DNA of 64,000 bases from Marinobacter sp. NP-4(2019) (lineage in GTDB: Bacteria > Pseudomonadota > Gammaproteobacteria > Pseudomonadales > Oleiphilaceae), in NCBI RefSeq assembly GCF_003994855.1, contig NZ_CP034142.1, positions 3,534,001 through 3,598,000 on the forward strand, in the 5' to 3' direction. The notes under the pieces are model-generated. The model searched no databases. It was not told the DNA's origin and was given only the letters and a program-made list of their open reading frames with translations. The position numbers and the translations under genes were made by a program. Below are positions 8,181 through 16,227 of this stretch, one piece after another (within the stretch, counting starts at the first letter, position 1; every line of letters begins with the position of its first letter).

Positions 8181-9410
8181 ATGACAAGTCTGTTTACCAA
8201 TCCCGAATTCTGGCAATACCTAAGCATCCCAGTCATTGCCGCGCTGATCGGCTGGAGCACCAACTGGCTTGCCATCAAGATGACCTTCTACCCCCTGGAA
8301 TTTATCGGCAAACCGCCATTGCTCGGCTGGCAGGGCATCATCCCGTCCAAGGCCCGGAAAATGGCCGCCATCAGCGTGGATGCAACCATCTCCAAAATCG
8401 GCACCGTCGACGAAATCTTCCAGCAAATCGACCCCAAGGTACTGGCGGCGCATATCGTGCATTCCGCTGATCCCAGAATTGAAGAATACGTCGACGAAAT
8501 GATGCTGCGGGAATACCCGACCTTCTGGGAAAACCTGCCCTCCTCTGCCCGCAACATGGTCTACGACCGGGTTCGCAAGGCCACCCCCCAACTGGTCGAT
8601 AACCTGGTCGACGATATTTCCCACAACATCGAAGACCTGCTGGACATCAAGGGCATGGTCATCGACCGCCTTGCCAAGGACAAGCAGCTGCTGAACCGCA
8701 TCTTCCTGGAATGTGGCGATGCCGAGTTTCGATTCATCGTCAATTCAGGCCTCTACTTCGGGTTCCTGTTCGGCCTGGTGCAGATGGTGGTGTGGTATTT
8801 CTACCAAAGCTGGTGGGTGCTACCGTTTTTCGGTTTGCTGGTCGGTTACGCCACCAACTGGATCGCGCTGAACGTGATTTTCCGCCCTCTGTACGAGAAG
8901 AAAATCGGACCGATACGATTACAAGGGCTGTTCCTCAAGCGTCAGAACGAAGTGGCGGAGTCCTTCTGCCACATCGTGACCCACGAAATCCTGACCGTCG
9001 GCAACATCATCAACGCCATTATCGAGGGTCCCAAGGGAGACCGTGCCCGCAATATGGTGAAGAAACACATCAAACCACTGGTGGATGAAACCGCCGGCAT
9101 GGGCAAGGCGCTGACCCAGATGGCGTTTGGCCCCACCGGATTCGCTACCCTGAAAAACAAGGTGGGACTGAAAGCCATCGAAATCTCCCAGTCTTCTTTC
9201 AATAACCCCATGTTCGAAAAAGACCGGGCCCGGGCCGTTAAATCCATCATGGTTGAGCGGATGATTGCCCTGTCATCGGAGGAATTCCAGGACCTGCTTC
9301 GCCCCTGCTTCCAGGAGGACGAGATCAAACTCATTCTGGTGGGTGCGTTCCTGGGGATGGTTGCGGGCGTCGGTCAATTGATCTTCGTATTTGGCGGCAC
9401 CCTGGGATAA
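8181..9410 (+). CDS. DUF445 family inner-membrane protein
   Basis: This 409-residue membrane protein matches the DUF445 family (YheB/YjiN-like). The N-terminal helix FWQYLSIPVIAALIGWSTNWLA and central helices around GLYFGFLFGLVQMVVWYFY and LVGYATNWIALNVIF carry the repeated family motif T-N-W-L/I-A, with one more helix at the C-terminus. Function is not known. An upstream in-frame extension of 52 codons runs through the family B palindrome (AEPKRYMDVLERVLE) and is not protein-coding; the ATG shown starts the conserved family sequence. It is preceded by rsmE and appears monocistronic. Confidence 0.85.
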   Translation: MTSLFTNPEFWQYLSIPVIAALIGWSTNWLAIKMTFYPLEFIGKPPLLGWQGIIPSKARKMAAISVDATISKIGTVDEIFQQIDPKVLAAHIVHSADPRIEEYVDEMMLREYPTFWENLPSSARNMVYDRVRKATPQLVDNLVDDISHNIEDLLDIKGMVIDRLAKDKQLLNRIFLECGDAEFRFIVNSGLYFGFLFGLVQMVVWYFYQSWWVLPFFGLLVGYATNWIALNVIFRPLYEKKIGPIRLQGLFLKRQNEVAESFCHIVTHEILTVGNIINAIIEGPKGDRARNMVKKHIKPLVDETAGMGKALTQMAFGPTGFATLKNKVGLKAIEISQSSFNNPMFEKDRARAVKSIMVERMIALSSEEFQDLLRPCFQEDEIKLILVGAFLGMVAGVGQLIFVFGGTLG

Positions 9411-9424
9411 CCGGGGCCGTTTTT
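9400..9424 (+). terminator. Probable intrinsic terminator of the DUF445 gene
   Basis: CCCTGG and CCGGGG (with one G-U pair) form a short stem across the stop codon, followed by CCGTTTTT. The stem is only 6 bp, so the call is tentative. Confidence 0.45.
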
Positions 9425-9514
9425 CTGGGCACAATCCAATGGCGCCTCTATACTGGCAGGTAGCGAGTACGTAACATTTGACGACCTACCGATCTACCGA
9501 CCTGGAGGCATTGG

Positions 9515-10540
9515 ATGCCAGGCATTTTATCCTGGATATCAGGTTTGTTTTCGGACACCCGGCCTGAGCCCCGGCCCCGGTCCCCCGAACCAAGGCTGTT
9601 CAATCCGGTAATTGGCGACACCTCCACCACTGAGCAGGATGCCCTTCTGGTGCAAAACCTGGAGGGCCACCTTTTCTGCTGGTTGCTGGACTCACCACCT
9701 TCTGCACTCAATACCGGCACAGACGAAATCAATCCGGTACTGAAACAGCTTGAACAACGCCTGCACGACCAGAGCATCGAAGAATTACCGCGTCGGCCGC
9801 TGACACTCCCCATGCTGATGCAGGCCCTGTCGGACGAGACATCAGACCGCCACCAGGTGACCGGAATCATACTCAGTGATCCGGCACTCACCGACCAGCT
9901 CCTGCAAATTGCCAACAGCCCCTATTTCAGGCCCGGTGACCAAACCATCGAGTCGGTGGACCACGCAGTCTTTGTACTGGGGCTTGATGGCATCCGAAGT
10001 GTTATATCAGCCGCAGTTTTACGGCCGATGATGGCGGCGCGCAACAGCCGCGAGGCCCTGTTTGCCCAACGGGTCTGGCGATGGGGGCTGACCTGTGCCC
10101 GCGCGGCGGAACTGATCGCCAAAATACAGGGGCAGGACACCAGTGCGCACTTTATGGTGGGCCTCCTGCCGGCCCTGTCCTATATTACATTGCGAAGGGA
10201 AATCCACCGTATCTACCTTGCCAACGGCTACAGGCAGGAGCCCGGCCCGGCAGTCATCCGGTATGCCCTGGCGCGTTACCACTGGGCGACCACCCAACTG
10301 CTGGCCAATGAGTGGAATCTACCTCCAAAATACCACGCCTACCTGCTTGCAGCTGAACGCCCCGCGCCCGAACAGCAACACACGCCCCTGAACGACGGCA
10401 TGATCATGGGAACCCGAGAAGCACTTCGTCACGCCCACCAGCGTAATATGGCGGAGGAGAAACTGCTCAGTCTGGTTCGTCTGAATGAGGAGCAGTTTGC
10501 ATTTGTACGCAAAGCGCTTCTCAGAATGCTGGAAGACTGA
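9515..10540 (+). CDS. HDOD domain protein
   Basis: This is a 341-residue soluble protein. After a variable N-terminal 90 residues, about 95-290 match the HDOD domain: RRPLTLPMLMQALSDE, VTGIILSDPALTDQLLQIANSPYF, VDHAVFVLGLDGIRSVI and a helical C-terminal part with HFMVGLLPALSYI. HDOD proteins are HD-like helical modules usually lacking the catalytic HD pair, and they act in signalling with cyclic-di-GMP enzymes or sensor kinases. No partner domain is fused here. It stands alone, converging with the yihY-like gene 35 bp away. Confidence 0.85.
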   Translation: MPGILSWISGLFSDTRPEPRPRSPEPRLFNPVIGDTSTTEQDALLVQNLEGHLFCWLLDSPPSALNTGTDEINPVLKQLEQRLHDQSIEELPRRPLTLPMLMQALSDETSDRHQVTGIILSDPALTDQLLQIANSPYFRPGDQTIESVDHAVFVLGLDGIRSVISAAVLRPMMAARNSREALFAQRVWRWGLTCARAAELIAKIQGQDTSAHFMVGLLPALSYITLRREIHRIYLANGYRQEPGPAVIRYALARYHWATTQLLANEWNLPPKYHAYLLAAERPAPEQQHTPLNDGMIMGTREALRHAHQRNMAEEKLLSLVRLNEEQFAFVRKALLRMLED

Positions 10541-10575
10541 TACAGACGCCCCGCCTGGCTAAGGTCCCGGGCAGA

Positions 10576-11895
10576 TCAGGCAGGAGGCTTCCCCGGTTCC
10601 TCACTCAACAGCTCGGCAAAGGTGACCGACTCATCGGCGGCGGAACGTATTCGCAACCCCTCCGGAATCACCGGAGGCAGGCGATCCACTACCCGATCCT
10701 CATCATGGCGGACAGCCTCCAGTACGTTGCCCACAGTGATCAGGTTGAGTGCCCGCCCCGGCACCAATCGGTCTCCCTGACTACCCGCCAGCATCAGGAA
10801 GCCCGCCCGGATCAACTTGTCACTCACACCACGGGTAACTTCGCCGGGCACACGCAGCTGATGCTCCAACCACTCCTGCTGGGGTGCCGATTTACCTTCG
10901 CTGAAGGGTTTCGCAACCATCCACATCAGCGCCAGAGCCACCTTTTCCTGCAGCTCGGGAGACAATTGAACCTGGCGGCGCTTCGCTACCGACCCCGGAT
11001 TCTGCAGGTAAAACGACAAACTGGCGCCGAGCAGCAGAATCATCCAGTTGAGATACGTCCAGATCAGCAGAATGATACCTATGGCAAAGCTGGAATAGAT
11101 CGCCTCGTATTTGGCGGAACCTGCCACAAAAGAGGCAAACAGCATACCCGCAGTCTGCCAGGACACCCCCGCCACCAGGCCGCCGATAAAAGCGTAACGC
11201 AGTTTGACCCGGGTGTTGGGGATAAACACATAAACGAAGGTGAAGGCTCCCACCACCAGAAAGAAAGGTGTAAAACGACTGACGGCAATGATCAACGAAC
11301 CAAAAGGCTCTATTTCGACCAACGTCTGCACGAACTTGGAGGAGAAAATGGTAGCGGTCGCGCCGATGGCGGACACCATCAACAGGGGCCCGACCATGAT
11401 CACGCTCAGGTAATTGCTGAACCTTTGCGCCATGGATCGCATGTCCGGTACGCGCCAGATCATGTTGAAGGAACGCTCGATTTTCTGGACCAGCGAAATG
11501 ACCGTATACACCAGCAACGCCAGGCCCACCGAGCCCAGTACCCCGACTTTCATGTTGTCGACAAAGCTCAGGATCTGCTCGGCTATCTGCACCCCCTGCG
11601 GTCCCATGGGTTCAAAGAACTGGAACAGGAACGGCTCCATCCGCTGGTGCACCCCCAGAGCCTTGAGTACCGAGAAACTCAACGCCAGCAACGGCACTAT
11701 ACTGAGCAGCGTGGTGTACACCAGACTCATGGAGTGCAGAGTCAGGTTGCCACTGATCACATCGCGGATCAGCGCATACAGGCTGCGCCCGGTTTTATAG
11801 AGCCAGGTCCACGGCCAGTGCTGGGGGGGATTGGGATTGGCGAGAATCCAGTTTTCCGCAGCCTGAAGCCGGTCTTTCAGTTGAAAAGAAGCCAC
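10576..11895 (-). CDS. YihY/BrkB family inner-membrane protein
   Basis: This 439-residue protein of the YihY (BrkB) family was formerly annotated as ribonuclease BN. About six membrane helices occupy residues 35-300, with the family motifs SLVYTTLLSIVPLLALSFSVLKA, NMIWRVPDMRSMAQRFSNYL and GSAKYEAIYSSFAIGIILLIWTY. A cytosolic C-terminal extension of about 120 residues looks like a winged-helix module (ALALMWMVAKPFSEGKSAP). Transport function is suspected but unproven; the RNase BN assignment is wrong for this family. Transcribed alone. Confidence 0.88.
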   Translation of the reverse strand: MASFQLKDRLQAAENWILANPNPPQHWPWTWLYKTGRSLYALIRDVISGNLTLHSMSLVYTTLLSIVPLLALSFSVLKALGVHQRMEPFLFQFFEPMGPQGVQIAEQILSFVDNMKVGVLGSVGLALLVYTVISLVQKIERSFNMIWRVPDMRSMAQRFSNYLSVIMVGPLLMVSAIGATATIFSSKFVQTLVEIEPFGSLIIAVSRFTPFFLVVGAFTFVYVFIPNTRVKLRYAFIGGLVAGVSWQTAGMLFASFVAGSAKYEAIYSSFAIGIILLIWTYLNWMILLLGASLSFYLQNPGSVAKRRQVQLSPELQEKVALALMWMVAKPFSEGKSAPQQEWLEHQLRVPGEVTRGVSDKLIRAGFLMLAGSQGDRLVPGRALNLITVGNVLEAVRHDEDRVVDRLPPVIPEGLRIRSAADESVTFAELLSEEPGKPPA

Positions 11896-12009
11896 TTAAC
11901 GTCCTGTTGTCTGAATAAAGATCATGACTGGAGATATAGATATACGTCAGCTCCAGTTCAGTATGGCTTAAATTATTCCCACGGTGAATCAAGGGCATGC
12001 CGACGACAT

Positions 12010-12945
12010 CTAACCAACAGACTCCAGGTTGTGGGCCGTTATGCCAACAATTCTCTGCCTTGCCTCCCGACTCGCCCAGGCGGAATGCGGGGTCACAATC
12101 AGGTTGGGAATGTCATCCGCCAGCAGTGGATTGCCATGGCGCGGAGGCTCTTCTGTCAGCACATCAAAACCGGCCCCGCCAATCGTGCCAGCCCGCAGGG
12201 CATCGGCCAACGCCTGCTCGTCTACCAGGCCGCCCCGGCTGGTGTTGATCAGCAGTGCTTCCCTTTTCATCGTCGCCAGTTCCCGGGCGCCGATCATGTT
12301 CCGGGTATCGTCCGTCAGCAGGCAATGCAGTGACAGCACATCCACCTGCGGCAGCAACTCGTCCAGGGGTATCCGGGGATAACCGTCCACTTCACCCCGC
12401 TCCTGCCCGGGACGTGCGCCCAGCAGAATCTTCATACCAAAGGCCCGGGCACGTTCCGCGACACCCTGCCCGAGATCGCCATAACCAACGATGCCCAGGG
12501 TTCGGCCTTCCAGCTCCATAATCGGGTGGTCCATCAGGCAGAACATCGAGCTACGCCCCCAACGCCCGGCCCGTACATCGCGGTTGTAATCCAGCAATCG
12601 CGTCGCCAGCGCCAGCATCAATGCCATGGTGTGCTGCGCCACGGTGGAGCGGCCATAGTGGGTGACATTCATCACCCGGATGCCGTGGTCTTTGGCTGCA
12701 GCCTGATCAATGTTATTGAGTCCGGTCGCCACCACGGCTATGGTTTTAAGTTCCGGGCAGGCCTCGAAATGTTCGCGGTTGAGCACGACCTTGTTCACGA
12801 CGACGGTATCGAAGCCACGAATCCGTTCAAGCACCTGTTCAGGAGCCGTCCGTTCATGCTTTACCAGGCCCCCGGTAACGGTTTCAATGGGCGTCAGGTC
12901 AACGTCGTTTCCGAGGGTATCAGCATCGAGGAAAACCGCTTTCAT
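12010..12945 (-). CDS. D-2-hydroxyacid dehydrogenase, glycerate dehydrogenase-like
   Basis: This NAD(P)-dependent D-isomer 2-hydroxyacid dehydrogenase has 311 residues. The Rossmann motif is GYGDLGQGVAERA. The catalytic triad is visible as Arg in INTSRGGLVDE, Glu in FDVLTEEPP and His in VTPHSAWAS. The overall pattern, especially FDTVVVNKVVLNRE and TGLNNIDQAAAKDHGI, is closest to hydroxypyruvate reductase/glycerate dehydrogenase (HprA). The real start is the ATG after AAGGAGAAACGA; a longer in-frame start adds nine unlikely residues. Substrate is inferred only by similarity. It is divergent from tpm. Confidence 0.87.
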   Translation of the reverse strand: MKAVFLDADTLGNDVDLTPIETVTGGLVKHERTAPEQVLERIRGFDTVVVNKVVLNREHFEACPELKTIAVVATGLNNIDQAAAKDHGIRVMNVTHYGRSTVAQHTMALMLALATRLLDYNRDVRAGRWGRSSMFCLMDHPIMELEGRTLGIVGYGDLGQGVAERARAFGMKILLGARPGQERGEVDGYPRIPLDELLPQVDVLSLHCLLTDDTRNMIGARELATMKREALLINTSRGGLVDEQALADALRAGTIGGAGFDVLTEEPPRHGNPLLADDIPNLIVTPHSAWASREARQRIVGITAHNLESVG

Positions 12946-13021
12946 TCGTTTCTCCTTAACCAAGAAAAGCACAGATTAGGATAGACTGAGAAAAACCTCC
13001 AATTGTAAGGATGGGTAGACG

Positions 13022-13675
13022 ATGGAACACGAATTCTGGCACGAGCGCTGGGCAAAGAAGGAAATAGGCTTTCACGAAGGGACCATCAACAGCTATCTTC
13101 ACGACCACTGGCCTGAGCTGGCGGGCGAAGGCGCACCCGCGGTGCTCGTTCCGCTCTGTGGCAAGGCCCACGATATGTGGTGGCTGCATGATCGCGGCCA
13201 TCCGATCATTGGTGTGGAGTTGAGTGACATTGCCTGCAAGGACTTCTTCGAGGAGGCCGGCGAGAAGGCGATGGTTCGACCGGGCGAGCCGTTCACCCGG
13301 TTCAAGCACGACAATCTGGAGCTCTGGTGCGGCGATTTTTTCCAGCTGGTCCCGGATGACCTGAAACACATCCGCCTGGTCTACGACCGCGCCGCACTGA
13401 TCGCCCTGCCCCCGAAAATGCGCAAGGAATATGTCGAGCACCTGACGGCGGTCATCCCTGACGGCACCCGAATTCTGCTGATCACCCTGGACTACGACAC
13501 CGAGATCAAGGGGCCGCCGTTCAACGTCAGCGACGAGGAGGTTTGGGAGCTGTATTCCGACGACTACGACATCGAACACATCCTGACCAACACGCTGGCC
13601 AAGGACCATCCGTTTACCAAGCGCAAGGGGCTGGCTGGGGCTACTGAGAGTGTGTTTCGGCTTGTCAAAAAGTAG
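13022..13675 (+). CDS. tpm: Thiopurine S-methyltransferase
   Basis: This SAM-dependent class I methyltransferase of the bacterial TPMT family has 217 residues. It opens with the family hallmark EFWHERWAKKEIGFHEG. The SAM site is VLVPLCGKAHDMWWLHDRGH, followed by GVELS, and the acidic motif VYDRAALIALPP lies near residue 122. In bacteria TPMT enzymes methylate selenium and tellurium compounds and thiopurines, giving tellurite or selenium tolerance; the natural substrate here is not shown. It is monogenic, followed within 30 bp by a family A palindrome. Confidence 0.95.
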   Translation: MEHEFWHERWAKKEIGFHEGTINSYLHDHWPELAGEGAPAVLVPLCGKAHDMWWLHDRGHPIIGVELSDIACKDFFEEAGEKAMVRPGEPFTRFKHDNLELWCGDFFQLVPDDLKHIRLVYDRAALIALPPKMRKEYVEHLTAVIPDGTRILLITLDYDTEIKGPPFNVSDEEVWELYSDDYDIEHILTNTLAKDHPFTKRKGLAGATESVFRLVKK

Positions 13676-13703
13676 CCTTCTGGTATCGGGGATCGGCGGC
13701 TAC

Positions 13704-13781
13704 GGGGGGTACCCTTTTTTAAAATGGCCGCTTGAACTCGCTTCGCTCAGACAGGCGGTCATTTGAAAAAGGGTACCCCCC
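13704..13781. repeat. Conserved-core palindrome, family A, copy 2 (inverted)
   Basis: Arms 13704-13723 and 13762-13781 pair over 20 bp (one G-T wobble; the outer 16 bp, GGGGGGTACCCTTTTT, perfect). The enclosed core is the reverse complement of the family A core in copy 1. It starts 28 bp after the tpm stop and may end that transcript. The arm sequence is unrelated to copies 1 and 3 except for the inner T/A runs. Confidence 0.88.
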
Positions 13782-13920
13782 ATATCCGCCTCGTTTTACT
13801 GATTACGTTTACCCGGTGTTACTGACTATTTATAACTGTGTTAACAAGGAGCTGCCCCCAACACTTGCAGCAACTCCAACCCCCATCTTTTTTTCTTCTT
13901 CCGGTCTACCTCTTGAGTTC

Positions 13921-14019
13921 GTGGGAGTGTGGGGGAGGCCTTTTTTTCAAAACACCGCCTGTCTGAGCGAAGCGAGTTCAAGCGGAGTTTTGAAAAAAAG
14001 GCCTCCCCCATGCTCCCAC
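13921..14019. repeat. Conserved-core palindrome, family A, copy 3
   Basis: Arms 13921-13953 and 13987-14019 pair over 33 bp with two adjacent mismatches. The core CGCCTGTCTGAGCGAAGCGA with GTTCAAGCG is nearly identical to copy 2 but in the opposite orientation, 140 bp away. The outer arm (GTGGGAGTGTGGGGGAGGCC) is specific to this site. Read through as protein, this repeat yields spurious small open frames. Confidence 0.9.
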
Positions 14020-14271
14020 CCCCCCAAACCCAAAACAAAAACCAAAAGCAACACAAATTAATGAACCGAAACCTTAAATAGGCTGTCCAAGTTTCGGAGC
14101 GTGAACTAAGCTCAAGGTAACCAAACCGAAATCGGCCGCGAACCGTAGATCGGTTTGTAGTATCCATTTCTTCCACTAATAACCAGACACACCGCCCAGT
14201 TTGGCGGAGCCAACTGCAACGGGGACATTGCGTGAACTGAAAGCTGAAGAACAGCGAGCGAGGGGCCATAT
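14020..14271 (+). promoter_or_regulatory. Leader region of prkA, with small inverted repeats
   Basis: This stretch has no gene. CCGAAAC (14066-14072) faces GTTTCGG (14091-14097), and CAAACCGA (14122-14129) faces TCGGTTTG (14150-14157). Lower GC than the surroundings suggests a promoter region for the prkA operon. No clear -35/-10 or sigma-54 site could be fixed by eye. In E. coli the equivalent yeaGH operon depends on RpoS. Confidence 0.4.
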
Positions 14272-16194
14272 ATGACTATACTGCAGCACTTCAAAGACCG
14301 GTATGAAGCAACTCAGGAGGAGGAATACTCCCTTGAGGAATACCTGGAGATCTGCAAAAAGGACCCAACGGCATACGCCACTGCCGCGGAGAGGATGTTA
14401 CTGGCCATTGGCGAGCCAGAGCTAGTCGACACGTCCCGTGACTCCCGGCTGTCACGCATTTTTTCCAACAAGGTTATCAAACGTTACCCCGAATTCTCCG
14501 ACTTCTACGGTATGGAAGATGCCGTGGAGAACATTGTGTCCTTCTTCCGGCATGCCGCTCAGGGGCTGGAGGAGAAGAAACAGATTCTCTATCTGCTGGG
14601 TCCGGTCGGTGGCGGTAAATCTTCACTGGCGGAGAAGCTCAAGTTTCTGATGCAGAAAGTGCCCTTCTATGCCATCAAGGGCTCGCCGGTAAACGAATCC
14701 CCACTGGGCTTGTTTGATCCCGATGAAGATGGACCGATTCTGGAGGAAGAGTACGGCATTCCCCTGCGGTACCTGCAAAACATCATGTCACCGTGGGCTG
14801 TGAAGCGCCTGCACGAATACGGCGGTGATATCAGCCAGTTCAAGGTGGTGAAGAAATACCCGTCGGTGCTTGACCAGATTGGTGTTTCCAAGACAGAGCC
14901 CGGTGACGACAACAACCAGGATATTTCCGCGCTGGTGGGCAAGGTGAATATCCGCATGCTGGAGGATTACTCCCAGGACGATCCGGACGCCTACAGCTTC
15001 AGTGGCGGCCTGTGCCGGGCCAACCAGGGGCTGCTGGAGTTTGTGGAGATGTTCAAGGCGCCCATCAAGGTACTTCACCCCCTGCTGACGGCCACTCAGG
15101 AAGGCAACTACAACACCACCGAGGGTATGGGGTCAGTGCCATTTGACGGCATTATCCTGGCCCACTCCAACGAATCCGAATGGCAGACCTTCCGCAATAA
15201 CAAACACAATGAGGCGTTCCTTGACCGGGTTTACATCGTCAAAGTGCCCTATTGCGTGCGGGTAACGGAAGAGATCGAGATCTACAAGAAACTGCTCAAG
15301 AACAGCTCACTCGCCGGTGCCCCCTGCGCCCCGGATACTCTGGACATGCTAGCCCAGTTCTCGGTGCTGTCGCGGATCAAGGAGCCGGAAAACTCCAGCA
15401 TCTTCTCCAAGATGCGAGTTTACGACGGCCAGAACATCAAGGACACCGACCCGAAAGCGAAATCCATCCAGGAATACCGGGATTCCGCAGGGGTCAACGA
15501 AGGCATGGATGGTCTGTCCACCCGCTTTGCCTTCAAGATTTTGTCCAAGGTGTTCAACTTTGACACCACGGAAGTGGCGGCCAACCCGGTCCACCTGTTG
15601 TATGTCCTGGAGAAACAGATTGAGCAGGAGCAGTTCCAGTCGGAAATCCAGGAGCGTTATCTGCGCTTCATCAAGGAATTCCTGGCCCCGCACTATGTTC
15701 AGTTCATCGGCAAGGAAATTCAGACCGCGTATCTGGAAAGCTACAGCGAATACGGTCAGAACCTGTTCGATCGCTATGTAACCTATGCCGACTTCTGGAT
15801 TCAGGACCAGGAATACCGGGATCCGGAAACTGGCGAAATTCTCGACCGCTCTGCCATCAACGACGAGCTGGAGAAAATCGAGAAACCGGCCGGTATCAGC
15901 AACCCGAAGGACTTCCGCAACGAGGTGGTCAACTTCGTATTGCGGGCACGGGCAAACAATCAGGGCCGCAACCCTTCCTGGCTCAGCTATGAGAAGCTGC
16001 GTAGCGTGATTGAGAAGAAGATGTTCTCCAATACCGAGGATCTCCTGCCGGTTATTTCGTTCAACCCGAAAGCCAGCCAGGAAGATCAGAAGAAGCACAA
16101 GCAGTTCGTCGAGCGTATGGTCGATCGAGGCTACACGGAGAAACAGGTACGGCTACTGGCCGAATGGTATCTGCGCGTCCGTAAGTCTCACTAA
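14272..16194 (+). CDS. prkA: PrkA family serine protein kinase
   Basis: This is a 640-residue homologue of PrkA/YeaG. Residues about 20-390 form the AAA+ ATPase part, with Walker A LLGPVGGGKSSLAEKLK near residue 110 and a sensor region MGSVPFDGIILAHSNESEW. The C-terminal 250 residues are the PrkA-specific kinase-like domain. E. coli YeaG acts in nitrogen starvation and stationary-phase adaptation, and B. subtilis PrkA in sporulation control; recent work describes AAA protease or kinase activity, so the biochemical role is debated. It heads a prkA-yeaH-spoVR operon, the usual conserved trio. Confidence 0.95.
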   Translation: MTILQHFKDRYEATQEEEYSLEEYLEICKKDPTAYATAAERMLLAIGEPELVDTSRDSRLSRIFSNKVIKRYPEFSDFYGMEDAVENIVSFFRHAAQGLEEKKQILYLLGPVGGGKSSLAEKLKFLMQKVPFYAIKGSPVNESPLGLFDPDEDGPILEEEYGIPLRYLQNIMSPWAVKRLHEYGGDISQFKVVKKYPSVLDQIGVSKTEPGDDNNQDISALVGKVNIRMLEDYSQDDPDAYSFSGGLCRANQGLLEFVEMFKAPIKVLHPLLTATQEGNYNTTEGMGSVPFDGIILAHSNESEWQTFRNNKHNEAFLDRVYIVKVPYCVRVTEEIEIYKKLLKNSSLAGAPCAPDTLDMLAQFSVLSRIKEPENSSIFSKMRVYDGQNIKDTDPKAKSIQEYRDSAGVNEGMDGLSTRFAFKILSKVFNFDTTEVAANPVHLLYVLEKQIEQEQFQSEIQERYLRFIKEFLAPHYVQFIGKEIQTAYLESYSEYGQNLFDRYVTYADFWIQDQEYRDPETGEILDRSAINDELEKIEKPAGISNPKDFRNEVVNFVLRARANNQGRNPSWLSYEKLRSVIEKKMFSNTEDLLPVISFNPKASQEDQKKHKQFVERMVDRGYTEKQVRLLAEWYLRVRKSH

Positions 16195-16214
16195 TTCAGT
16201 GAACGTTCACTGAA
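16195..16214. promoter_or_regulatory. Perfect 20-bp palindrome between prkA and yeaH
   Basis: TTCAGTGAACGTTCACTGAA is self-complementary over 20 bp. It begins right at the end of prkA and ends 13 bp before yeaH. It looks like a TetR/GntR-type operator or an intercistronic mRNA stem; no T tract follows. No dedicated regulator is adjacent. Confidence 0.6.
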
Positions 16215-16227
16215 CTGGAGTAAAACT

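Noticed and set aside
10705..12333. Plus-strand frame of 542 codons across yihY and the dehydrogenase gene
   Set aside because: It covers two good minus-strand genes and their gap; the composition is His/Gln-rich antisense-like.
13732..14061. Open frame of 109 codons between tpm and prkA
   Set aside because: It spans two family A palindromes with no ribosome site and low-complexity ends.
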